From: an archaeon
Lineage (GTDB): Archaea; Asgardarchaeota; Hermodarchaeia; Hermodarchaeales; Hermodarchaeaceae
DNA: 44,958 nt
NCBI GenBank assembly: GCA_016550485.1
Contig: JABXGV010000173.1
Location: forward strand, 1-44,958
Reading direction: 5' to 3'
Position numbers and translations under genes: made by a program. The notes under the pieces are model-generated. The model was not told where the DNA came from. It ran no database searches and worked only from the letters and a program-made list of their open reading frames with translations. This document shows, piece by piece, positions 1-6,543 of the stretch (its first letter is position 1; each line of letters begins with the position of its first letter).

Positions 1-43
1 ATCGAAACATTGAAGTGCACAAGCAAAAGCAAAACAAAAATAG

Positions 44-53
44 AATTATAAAA
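44..53 (+). promoter_or_regulatory. TATA box (BRE/TATA) for tRNA-Ala
   Basis: An A/T-rich octamer, AATTATAAAA, lies about 20-25 bases before the first base of tRNA-Ala in a purine-rich leader. This is the usual spacing for an archaeal TATA box driving a tRNA. Assignment rests on motif and spacing only. Confidence 0.45.
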
Positions 54-68
54 TGAGAACGGATTTGT

Positions 69-143
<75 letters not shown>

Positions 144-218
144 CTCTTCTCTTTATCCTTGTGGAAACCTTTTTGAACGGACGATTATTAACCTCCACAC
201 GCGCCCCGATAGTGTAGT

Positions 219-250
219 GGCTCCAGACAGGTCATGTCGAGCCGCAAACC
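219..250 (+). other. D-loop intron of tRNA-Glu
   Basis: After D-stem and loop bases GTGTAGT (212-218) the expected continuation CCGGTCAATCAT resumes at 251. The bases between start and close with GGCTC (219-223) and GAGCC (239-243), a perfect 5-bp helix. That fits an intron in a hairpin at a non-canonical site. Boundaries are uncertain by a few bases. Confidence 0.65.
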
Positions 251-282
251 CCGGTCAATCATTATGGGCTTTCGACCCGTAG

Positions 283-313
283 AGATTACGTCATGCAGTG
301 ATGTGGTCCGGGA
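283..313 (+). other. Variable-region intron of tRNA-Glu
   Basis: Thirty-six bases separate the anticodon stem (ends 280) from the T-stem (starts 317), where about five are expected. Inside lies hairpin ACGTCA (288-293)/TGATGT (299-304) with a five-base loop. Removing about 31 bases restores a normal variable loop. Ends are approximate. Confidence 0.65.
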
Positions 314-354
314 AACCCGGGTTCGAATCCCGGTCGGGGCACCATTTACCCCTT

Positions 355-471
355 GCGGGGGTTACCGAGCCTGGTCAAAGGTGCAGGGTTTAGGTCCCTG
401 TCGTGTAGGCGTTCATGGGTTCGAAAGCGGTCATCTCTTGATGTTAGCCGAAATTCCCATCCCCCGCACCA
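355..471 (+). tRNA. tRNA-Leu (anticodon TAG) with T-loop intron
   Basis: Acceptor GCGGGGG (355-361) pairs with CCCCCGC (461-467), then discriminator A and encoded CCA. The anticodon stem CAGGG/CCCTG holds loop TTTAGGT, anticodon TAG at 391-393. A long class II variable arm follows, as leucine tRNAs have. The T-stem ATGGG (415-419) starts a normal TTCGAA loop, but its partner CCCAT comes only at 456-460. About 29 bases interrupt the T-loop. Removing them gives an 85-base leucine tRNA. The gene lies 10 bases after the CCA of tRNA-Glu, so the two are probably one transcript. Confidence 0.88.
426..454 (+). other. T-loop intron of tRNA-Leu
   Basis: The insert lies between TTCGAA (420-425) and T455 of the T-loop. 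It contains CATC (432-435)/GATG (440-443) around a four-base loop, with CGG (428-430)/CCG (448-450) outside. This matches a bulge-helix-bulge intron at a rare position. The exact cut sites are ambiguous because both ends are A-rich. Confidence 0.65.
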
Positions 472-512
472 CTTACATCTTTTGTGTCAGTCAAGAAATT
501 TTGAGGAAAAAA

Positions 513-589
513 TGGCGCCGGGGGAGCGATTCGAACACTCGACCTAGAGGTTAACAGCCTCCCGCTCTACCGGGCTGAGCCACCCCGGC
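513..589 (-). tRNA. tRNA-Asn (anticodon GTT)
   Basis: On the minus strand acceptor GCCGGGG starts at 589 and pairs with CCCCGGC (523-517). Discriminator G is at 516 and CCA is encoded at 515-513. Loop CTGTTAA gives anticodon GTT (plus-strand 553-555). T-loop TTCGAAT is standard. There is no intron. It converges on the three plus-strand tRNAs and lies just downstream of the KH protein gene. Confidence 0.95.
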
Positions 590-626
590 TTCGGGTTTTG
601 CGGTTCTGTGTTTTCCATATGGTTGA

Positions 627-638
627 TTTTAAAGTTAT
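627..638 (-). promoter_or_regulatory. Possible TATA box for tRNA-Asn
   Basis: On the minus strand an AACTTTAAAATC element sits about 40 bases before the tRNA-Asn 5' end, overlapping the stop of the KH gene. Spacing is long unless the tRNA has a leader, so this is a weak call. Confidence 0.3.
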
Positions 639-1222
639 GGTTTGTCGGTTGCTTCGGGGCCTACTGGGCGCCACCCTTTCTGTTGGCGTTGCCGTTTTAG
701 TCTTCGGCGTTGGTCGTTGAGGTAGCGGTATACCGTTGAGTGTTCGGCGCCCCGTAGTAGCCGGATAATCGCTGTTAGCGCGATTTGCTGGTTTTCGAGT
801 TCGCCGATGATGCCTATGGTGTTTCCGAATATGGTGATGAAGGTGCTGGTGAGTTCCTCTATGTTCCGGCGCGTCTTGCCTCCTTGACCGATTACCCTGC
901 CCTTTAGTCTACGAATTTGATTGGGGGTACTCCCGTATTCTTCGAGGCTAATAATTCTAAGGTAGACTTCATCGTCGAGTAGAGTAAACGCTCGCTGGGG
1001 GCTGAAGCCACGTCCTATCGCCTGTACGATATCTCGCGCTTTCCACACCGCAAGAGGATCTTCTGTTGATTCCATTGTATCAATCGTGACTAGACCGTCT
1101 GCACTATCAATGTCTATGCGTGTGTTGGTGAGTTTTTCAAGGCGGGTTTTGACGGTTCCGTTTGGTCCGATAAGGACAGCGATGCGGTCTTTGGGGATGC
1201 GAATCCGTGAGGTAGCTTCTAT
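635..1222 (-). CDS. Pno1/Dim2-type KH-domain ribosome assembly protein (non-canonical start)
   Basis: This is an RNA-binding protein with two KH domains, related to eukaryotic Pno1/Dim2, which guides Nob1 and Dim1 on the 3' end of small-subunit rRNA. KH1 carries GPNG (about residues 19-22) and KH2 carries GQGG (about 112-115). The first in-frame ATG is at 1075, but that start would delete all of KH1. Upstream, the frame stays open to a TGA just before ACT-AGA-ATA with no ATG, GTG or TTG. An SD sequence GAGGTGA lies six bases before ATA (1222-1220), which overlaps the TAG stop of RIO1. I therefore place the start there (195 residues). ATT at 1204 is the alternative. KH identity is sure, the start is inferred. 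Confidence 0.85.
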   Translation of the reverse strand: MEATSRIRIPKDRIAVLIGPNGTVKTRLEKLTNTRIDIDSADGLVTIDTMESTEDPLAVWKARDIVQAIGRGFSPQRAFTLLDDEVYLRIISLEEYGSTPNQIRRLKGRVIGQGGKTRRNIEELTSTFITIFGNTIGIIGELENQQIALTAIIRLLRGAEHSTVYRYLNDQRRRLKRQRQQKGWRPVGPEATDKP

Positions 1223-1989
1223 TCTAGTTCACCTCGGCGAATCAATTCGATTGTCTGTTGAGTATCGAGTTTGGGGATGTTGAAGTAGCGGAAGTATGAG
1301 AGGATATTCCGTATATCTCGTTCAAAAAATTGGTTGCTGTAGGGATGGTCAAGGAGCACAGCTTGGGATACGTCGATAATAACCGGCTCGTTCCAGAGCA
1401 TAACGTTGTACTCGCTCAGGTCTGCGTGGACCAAGTTTGCCTGATGATACAGCGTAGAGATTGCCCTGAGAAGAACGTCACGAGTCTCCTCCGGGTTTTC
1501 GGGTTCCACTTTCTGCATTAATGGCGCTGGCAGCCCCTCTTCTCCAATGAATTCCATGACAAGGACATTGCGCTTGACGATGATGGGTTTGGGTACACGA
1601 ACTCCAACACGCTCTGCACGTTGTAGATTCTTAAATTCCTTAGACGCCCACGCAGTGATGAGCGCACTTCGTGACCGAGGAACCCTAGTAAAACGTGGGT
1701 CTCCTTCAAGATACGCGGTGATACGTTTGAAGTTGAAGGTGGAAATCCGGTAGATCTTGATAGCGACATCTGTTCCGTCTGGTTGGACTGCCCAGTAGAC
1801 ATTCGCCTCCTTTCCTGTGGATATGCAGCCATTGACTATGTTGAGAACCTTTTGGTTTATCAGATTGTAGAGGACGAGGAGGGTTTTTGTATCAAAGACG
1901 GACTCGATTACCTGTCGGTCTTCTGACCGTTTAATACGCATTCGAGCCTGGTCTAACCGTTGTTCTAGTCGGTCAATTTTAGGGGACAA
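1219..1989 (-). CDS. rio1: RIO1-type serine protein kinase/ATPase
   Basis: Atypical kinase used in late 40S/30S subunit maturation. The nucleotide loop STGKEANVY is at 57-65, the ATP-binding Lys in VAIKIY at 78, catalytic HADLSEYNV at 188-196 (Asp190), and the metal-binding IDVSQ at 205-209. The STGKEA and IDVSQ forms identify RIO1 rather than RIO2. Length 256 is normal. It is in an apparent operon with Nep1 upstream and the Pno1 KH gene downstream, whose putative start overlaps this stop codon. Confidence 0.95.
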   Translation of the reverse strand: MSPKIDRLEQRLDQARMRIKRSEDRQVIESVFDTKTLLVLYNLINQKVLNIVNGCISTGKEANVYWAVQPDGTDVAIKIYRISTFNFKRITAYLEGDPRFTRVPRSRSALITAWASKEFKNLQRAERVGVRVPKPIIVKRNVLVMEFIGEEGLPAPLMQKVEPENPEETRDVLLRAISTLYHQANLVHADLSEYNVMLWNEPVIIDVSQAVLLDHPYSNQFFERDIRNILSYFRYFNIPKLDTQQTIELIRRGELE

Positions 1990-2066
1990 TAAACATTCTC
2001 CATGATTTGCTTTGTTAAGCGACAGCTCCGCGGATCGGTTGATAAGTCTTATTATGATTAGGTGCG

Positions 2067-2798
2067 TTATACTGGATTAAACCGCTGCTCCGAGAGTTTT
2101 AATTGATTTGCAACGCTATGCAAGACTATTCCAATTACCGTGGAGGCTGGTAGAGGGGCAGGATAGACGCACACCTTTCGCTCAGCAAGCTGCATTGTAG
2201 TTGATGTAAAGAAGCCGTGAGCAAACCCTCCTATCATTACTAGTGGCTTGTCTTCCGAGCATATCGATTTAGCGAGTTCTGTTGGCGGCGTAGGAGTTCC
2301 CGTTTCAGTAAGTAGGAAGGTACAGCTAGGTTTCAGTCGCTGAATGTGAACTGCAAGTTTTCGGCGGCGTAGCTGCATCAGAGCTGTACCTTTAGGAGGG
2401 ACACGTTTTGTCAATAGTAATTGTTCCATCAAGCCTGTGAACCGTGCGAAGCGGCGAGGCAACCGGGTCTCTGGTTTCACTTCAATTATGGCCTCATCAC
2501 TAGTATGCACAAAAAGTTTCAAAAGATTCTCCCGCGCCAGAACAGAGTCTAGAGCGGTAAGTAGGCTCCGGTGTAAGACATCAGGTCGCCCACGTTTCTC
2601 ACAATCAGGAAGCATCTTTAGCGCTGCGGAGTGAAGCGCCTCGTCTAACAAGGTGTGTTCTGCCTTCTTTCGCCTCGCTTTTGCGGCGGCTTGAACTGCT
2701 GAGTGCTGGGCTATTATTGATGGTACAAGTTCTAATGGTGATTCTACAATCCCTAAAACCAGCAAACCTTCTTTCTCCTTTCGAAGTTTGCTCAGCAT
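2067..2798 (-). CDS. nep1: Nep1/Emg1 rRNA pseudouridine N1-methyltransferase
   Basis: SPOUT-fold methyltransferase that methylates a pseudouridine in helix 35 of 16S rRNA and helps assemble the small subunit. The family signature KRGRPDVLHRSLL is at about 68-80, and a glycine-rich knot segment MIGGFAHGFF near 190 should form the S-adenosylmethionine pocket. Length 243 fits. It starts 10 bases after the aIF1A stop and precedes RIO1, so it is part of a subunit-assembly operon. No clear SD precedes the ATG. Confidence 0.93.
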   Translation of the reverse strand: MLSKLRKEKEGLLVLGIVESPLELVPSIIAQHSAVQAAAKARRKKAEHTLLDEALHSAALKMLPDCEKRGRPDVLHRSLLTALDSVLARENLLKLFVHTSDEAIIEVKPETRLPRRFARFTGLMEQLLLTKRVPPKGTALMQLRRRKLAVHIQRLKPSCTFLLTETGTPTPPTELAKSICSEDKPLVMIGGFAHGFFTSTTMQLAERKVCVYPAPLPASTVIGIVLHSVANQLKLSEQRFNPV

Positions 2799-2808
2799 AG
2801 CAAGCAGT

Positions 2809-3156
2809 CTAATACCCTATTTTTAGATAGCCGCGTTTTTCCAGCCACTCTGCTTCACCTTGCGAGTAACGCCAGATGATGTCACCCCGCTGGTCGGACT
2901 GGAAATCCCATGGAGCGACTAGAACAACATCATCTTCTCGGATCCAGACTCGTTTTTTCATCGTTCCACGAATTCGGCAGAGTCTAGATTTACCATCAGC
3001 GCATTTGACACGAACTCGATCAAAACCGAGAAGCTGAACTGCGATACCCAAGACCTCTCCCTCTTGTGGAATACGTACGCGAACCACTTCTCCTTCTGGT
3101 CTCGACTGACCCTTAAGTCGTCTTCGTCCGCCTTTTCCACGTCGAGGTTTAGACAT
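2809..3156 (-). CDS. eif1A: Translation initiation factor aIF1A
   Basis: S1-like OB-fold initiation factor that binds the A site of the small subunit. A basic N-terminus (MSKPRRGKGGRRRLK) precedes the OB-fold with VRVKCADGKSRLCRIRG and the WIREDDVVLV strand, then a short C-terminal tail. I chose the ATG at 3156 rather than the longer frame start at 3219 because AGGAGT sits seven bases upstream and the family begins with this basic stretch. This gives 115 residues. It leads into Nep1, RIO1 and Pno1. Confidence 0.95.
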   Translation of the reverse strand: MSKPRRGKGGRRRLKGQSRPEGEVVRVRIPQEGEVLGIAVQLLGFDRVRVKCADGKSRLCRIRGTMKKRVWIREDDVVLVAPWDFQSDQRGDIIWRYSQGEAEWLEKRGYLKIGY

Positions 3157-3248
3157 CAATGATACTCCTAGATTACTAGCGGTATTACGAAACGAAAGCC
3201 TGTATATAAGCTTGCTCACATAGATACAATAAATGAGGGAACATTCAA

Positions 3249-4319
3249 TTAGACTTCCTCCGGTGGTAATATTCTGAGGCGGTCATTCCAACTAACCGCA
3301 CTGAGCGTGTCGCCGACTTTGACTTGGAATGGAGGACGGGGCAGGTCATAGATTGAGTAATCTTGTTGACTCATTAACTGTAGCGTATCCGAATCTATAG
3401 AAATTATCATGAAGTCTTGAACTTGGTCATTTAGCAATTCCCAATCGATACTAACAAGCTCCTTTGGAGAGAAGACACGACGCTGCTCCGATTCAAGGTT
3501 GATTAGAGTGTAATGTCCATTACGTATGCCAGTGATTCGATAAACTTGTTTTTCATGGGCCAGCACATCTCCTACTTTATAGAGAGGGAAACGCACCACA
3601 AAACTCTCGCGGCTTTGCGTTTTTCCTGCTCGTGATCGTCCTGTGACTTTACTAGAAACACCAATTAGGAGCCCAAACTTGGTAGCCAACGCCTTTGCAA
3701 GGCTGCGACACAACCGGCTGGAGAGAAATTTAATGTCTATTCCCCCGCGGGTGGGGGTAATCTTTAGGAGTGTTTGTGGTTGTGTTGAAGTGCTAAGCTT
3801 CTCATCGATAAAGGCTAATACGAGGTTCTCTTGGTGTTTTGATAGTTTTCCTGTTGATGCGCGTATCTGAAGAAGTGCTTCATAGTAGCCGCCAGATGTA
3901 CGTTTACACCGTTCGCAAAGGGTGGGTGTTATAGGTATTACTATTTCTTCCTCTTGTCGAAATGAGAACTGCTCTGTGTTTGCGACAACTCTGACCCGCA
4001 CCTTTTTCAATCGGGTCACCGGTCTTTCTGGCTCGTCAAGGAGTTGGATTTCATAAGTAGCAGGTATTTTTGGAGCAAATAGGGGATCCAGTAGGTCACA
4101 AACCATTTGGGAGACGTGTTCGACAATAGATGTATCGCCGCATTGGACCCATTGGCCGCTAACCCGGTATGCATCACATCGAGGGCACATAATTGCTTGG
4201 GGTGAGTGGCGCAACTGGACTAGAGGGTGCTGGCTGAAGAAACAGTCTAGGCAAAAACCTTCGATAAAATGGAGGTCTTCGGAAGGTGTTCGTCCACATT
4301 TTGGGCAATTTTGCGGCAT
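3249..4319 (-). CDS. nmd3: NMD3-family ribosome assembly protein
   Basis: Archaeal homologue of NMD3, the adaptor that binds the large subunit in eukaryotes. In archaea only the N-terminal zinc and eIF5A-like regions are usually kept. Cys pairs are seen at 5/8, 23/26 and 45/48, and a further CERC lies near residue 135, consistent with treble-clef zinc sites. The C-terminal third looks OB-like (VGDVLAHEKQVYRITGIRNG). At 356 residues it is normal for archaeal members. It follows DUF424 by six bases in the aIF2beta operon. Confidence 0.9.
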   Translation of the reverse strand: MPQNCPKCGRTPSEDLHFIEGFCLDCFFSQHPLVQLRHSPQAIMCPRCDAYRVSGQWVQCGDTSIVEHVSQMVCDLLDPLFAPKIPATYEIQLLDEPERPVTRLKKVRVRVVANTEQFSFRQEEEIVIPITPTLCERCKRTSGGYYEALLQIRASTGKLSKHQENLVLAFIDEKLSTSTQPQTLLKITPTRGGIDIKFLSSRLCRSLAKALATKFGLLIGVSSKVTGRSRAGKTQSRESFVVRFPLYKVGDVLAHEKQVYRITGIRNGHYTLINLESEQRRVFSPKELVSIDWELLNDQVQDFMIISIDSDTLQLMSQQDYSIYDLPRPPFQVKVGDTLSAVSWNDRLRILPPEEV

Positions 4320-4325
4320 TGTGAC

Positions 4326-4634
4326 TCATTTCGTTACAACTAGCTGAGCATGTGGGATGTTCTGGATTCTTATGATTCCGTTTTTGTGAATAAGTTGTGC
4401 TTTCAGGGCACTCGTTACTATTCTTTCACCGACTATATTGGCGATAGTCGCTTGCTCCAAAGCTCGAATTCCTTCTTCAAGAGAAACAAGCTCCCCCTTG
4501 TAAAAATTCTCTGTGACATGAATTTGGCGCTCACCTTCTTCGAAGCGTTTTCCTAAAATCTCTTCGTCACAGATTGCGATAATGTATTCGTCTTCGTGAC
4601 GAATTATGTTTAAGTAGACTTTCATCGAATTCAT
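4326..4634 (-). CDS. DUF424 family protein
   Basis: Small archaeal protein of unknown biochemical role. The family pattern is visible: CDEEILGKRFEEGE at about 23-36, FYKGELVS at 44-51, ATIANIVGER at 62-71 and the C-terminal IPHAQL. It sits between aIF2beta and NMD3, a common archaeal arrangement that suggests a translation role. The start is either of two close ATGs (4634 or 4625); SD GAGGAG is three bases before the first and twelve before the second. Confidence 0.88.
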   Translation of the reverse strand: MNSMKVYLNIIRHEDEYIIAICDEEILGKRFEEGERQIHVTENFYKGELVSLEEGIRALEQATIANIVGERIVTSALKAQLIHKNGIIRIQNIPHAQLVVTK

Positions 4635-4642
4635 CTACTCCT

Positions 4643-5146
4643 CTAAATGCTTCTGAGAGGTGTACGTCCGCCACAGCCAGAGCAAACCAGTACTAGTAAT
4701 CGCTCTTCACGCTTCATATCCGTATCTGGACCATTACAAATTGGACACAATACATATTCTTTCGTATACCTTTCTACGAGTTCATCGAGTGCTCGCGTAT
4801 TAAACCGGCCATTGAAAATTGCCTGTCGTCCGCGCATCTCTCCTGCAGTTGCCAACTCGCGCGCAAGGAATCGAATCAAATGCCGTGGATCTCTACGGAG
4901 AGTGTCTGTAATCTCTTTGAAGTTCCTTATTACGGTTCTCGGACCCTGAATAAACGCGCTCACTTTTGGTATAGTAAACCTAGGCCGCTCGTAGGCTTCG
5001 GGAGGAACTTGACTCCTTGCTCGTTGTAGAAGCACCTGATAGTCAAAGGGTTTAGTTGTCTTACTTGACGTAGATTTTGTAGTTGCAGGTTTTGGTTTTG
5101 AAGTTGGTTTAGCTTTCGGGGTCGATGGTTTTGGTTTGGCTGGCAA
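4643..5146 (-). CDS. eif2b: Translation initiation factor aIF2 subunit beta
   Basis: Subunit of the heterotrimer that carries initiator tRNA. The core begins near residue 34 (FDYQVLLQRARSQVPPEAYERP), followed by the alpha-beta domain and a C-terminal zinc ribbon with Cys134, Cys137, Cys155 and Cys158. The start is TTG with GGAGG eight bases upstream. Unusually, the first 33 residues are almost only Lys, Pro, Ser, Thr and Ala, a basic tail that most archaeal aIF2beta lack. It heads an operon with DUF424 and NMD3. A possible TATA element (ATACTTTATG, minus strand) lies near 5200. Confidence 0.95.
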   Translation of the reverse strand: MPAKPKPSTPKAKPTSKPKPATTKSTSSKTTKPFDYQVLLQRARSQVPPEAYERPRFTIPKVSAFIQGPRTVIRNFKEITDTLRRDPRHLIRFLARELATAGEMRGRQAIFNGRFNTRALDELVERYTKEYVLCPICNGPDTDMKREERLLVLVCSGCGGRTPLRSI

Positions 5147-5315
5147 TTAACAAGCCTCCATTGTTAGGGATTAAAGTCAAAGAATTGCTCACTCATAAAG
5201 TATCCGTCAACGAGTGCCAGATTATCCAATGACTACTTCAAAATTGCTTATTTCAACTCTTTACCTAACAGCAGATAAGACTTTGTATTGACTAACATGG
5301 TGAATCCATATACTA

Positions 5316-6080
5316 TTATGATCTCTTATACCGGTGGATTTCAGGCTCGTATATAAGACCTTCACTAAGCAAATCTATTAGCACCTGTTCTATCTCCTCC
5401 TCTGAAGCATTCCCTGCTGCCTTTAGGATTTGCTCAAAATGGGCTCCTCCTTCTTCATCGTGTGCTTCAATTGTCTGTATAATCTTTCGACGAAGCTCTG
5501 CTGGTACCTGAAGTGTTTCCGCTGCCTCAGTTTGTTGCTCCAATGTTGCAGCAGCAGTTTGCCAACCACGCGGCGTTAACTCTGTTTGATGAGCGACGGG
5601 AGATGCACCACTTTCCTGTCTTTCCTCCTCTTTCGGTTCAGAGGCCTTTAACGGATGTGGTTTAGCTCGTGATCTGACTAACTCGAGGATTCGGACTGTT
5701 TCCCAGTTGGGGTCATCAAGTTTGCGTACAATTTCTCCATTGATATAGGTCTCTTCTTGGTATCTCCGAATTTTACCAATGACAAGAACAAGGTCACCAA
5801 CCTCAATCCCCTCAATTCTCTCACAGTCACTCCCCCACATCTTGACCCGAATTACATCTGTTCCGTCATCGATAGTTATCGTGGCATATCTTTTTTCTTC
5901 CTCTCCTTCATCCCTTCTGCCTTCAAATCTATCGACAACAGTGGCTATCACGTTAACACGACTCACCTGACCTAGGTGGGTCTCGACTCCCACAACTCTA
6001 TCTCCCTGTCGAGTGATTAATGTTCCTTTCACAATTTCTTCGATGGAAATCTTAGCTGCTGTTGCCCTTTGTGGAACCAC
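5316..6080 (-). CDS. RPA32-like single-stranded DNA-binding protein (OB-fold plus winged helix)
   Basis: An OB-fold spans about residues 36-120 (VSRVNVIATVVDRF, ATITIDDGTDVIRVKMWG, VGDLVLVIGKIRRY). A Glu/Gln/Ala-rich linker follows, then a winged-helix domain from about 195 to the end. This order is that of eukaryotic RPA32/Rpa2 and of archaeal RPA-associated proteins, so a replication or repair role binding ssDNA and protein partners is likely. The start is GTG at 6080 with no clear SD; a TATA-like TAGTAAAATG about 30 bases upstream would give a leaderless mRNA. It diverges from the MetRS-C-like gene. Confidence 0.82.
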   Translation of the reverse strand: MVPQRATAAKISIEEIVKGTLITRQGDRVVGVETHLGQVSRVNVIATVVDRFEGRRDEGEEEKRYATITIDDGTDVIRVKMWGSDCERIEGIEVGDLVLVIGKIRRYQEETYINGEIVRKLDDPNWETVRILELVRSRAKPHPLKASEPKEEERQESGASPVAHQTELTPRGWQTAAATLEQQTEAAETLQVPAELRRKIIQTIEAHDEEGGAHFEQILKAAGNASEEEIEQVLIDLLSEGLIYEPEIHRYKRS

Positions 6081-6104
6081 TTTATATTACAACTCCGTGC
6101 TATC

Positions 6105-6115
6105 ATTTTACTATG
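6105..6115 (-). promoter_or_regulatory. Possible TATA box for the RPA32-like gene
   Basis: On the minus strand a TAGTAAAATG element lies 25-35 bases before the GTG start at 6080. Transcription would begin close to the start codon, in line with the lack of an SD. Motif and spacing are the only evidence. Confidence 0.35.
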
Positions 6116-6150
6116 GCGTTCAAAAAGCCTTCTTCAACAAGCTGCCAGAC

Positions 6151-6158
6151 CTATATAG
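6151..6158 (+). promoter_or_regulatory. TATA box for the MetRS-C-like gene
   Basis: CTATATAG lies about 40 bases before the ATG at 6195, leaving room for a short leader that includes a GAGGTT SD. It is in the divergent intergenic region with the RPA32-like gene. Confidence 0.45.
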
Positions 6159-6194
6159 TCTGAAAAATATTGTGTTCTATTTGAGGTTACAATT

Positions 6195-6536
6195 ATGATC
6201 AGCTTTGATGCGTTCAAAAAACTTGATTTCAGGATTGCTACAATACTAGAGGTCGAAAAAATATCTGGTACGCGAAATCTGCTGCGACTAAAGATTGACA
6301 TGGGTGAACTGGGTCAACGACAAATCGTAACTGGTTTAGCTCAATATTATTCGGTAGAAACGCTAGTCGGTATGCAAATTATAGTACTAGCTAATTTGCA
6401 GCCGGCTGTTATCCGCGGCGTGAAATCAGAGGGTATGCTGCTTGCAGCGGAAACTGGGAAACCTGGTGACCCTAATTATAGTGTCGTCCTAGTAGTTCCT
6501 GAACAAAAACTTCCAGCAGGAACACCAGTTCATTAG
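6195..6536 (+). CDS. tRNA-binding EMAP/MetRS C-terminal-like protein
   Basis: A stand-alone OB-fold tRNA-binding domain of the methionyl-tRNA synthetase beta/Arc1p/EMAPII type (COG0073). Visible family features are FKKLDFRIATILEVEKI (8-24), RQIVTGLAQYY (about 47-57), VVLANLQPAVIRGVKSEGM (about 64-82) and the LLAAE strand. The protein is 113 residues and has no catalytic domain, so it probably acts in trans on a MetRS lacking this domain or as a tRNA chaperone. The MetRS gene is not in the window. Confidence 0.92.
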   Translation: MISFDAFKKLDFRIATILEVEKISGTRNLLRLKIDMGELGQRQIVTGLAQYYSVETLVGMQIIVLANLQPAVIRGVKSEGMLLAAETGKPGDPNYSVVLVVPEQKLPAGTPVH

Positions 6537-6543
6537 ATTAGAG

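Larger units (their letters stand above)
203..344 (+). tRNA. tRNA-Glu (anticodon TTC) with two non-canonical introns
   Basis: Acceptor GCCCCGA (203-209) pairs with TCGGGGC (334-340). Discriminator A is at 341 and CCA is encoded at 342-344. The anticodon stem ATGGG (264-268)/CCCGT (276-280) holds loop CTTTCGA with anticodon TTC at 271-273. The T-arm CCGGG-TTCGAAT-CCCGG is intact. The gene is far too long, and a normal Glu fold appears only if about 32 bases are removed from the D-loop and about 31 from the variable region. Both inserts form hairpins as expected for bulge-helix-bulge introns cut by the archaeal splicing endonuclease. Exact splice sites are inferred. The tRNA identity is firm. 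Confidence 0.88.

Noticed and set aside
234..554. Plus-strand frames across the tRNA cluster
   Set aside because: They cover the Glu, Leu and Asn tRNA genes; the codons are explained by tRNA structure.
1086..1283. Plus-strand frame overlapping the KH and RIO1 genes
   Set aside because: It is antisense to the KH1 domain of the Pno1-like gene and to the end of RIO1.
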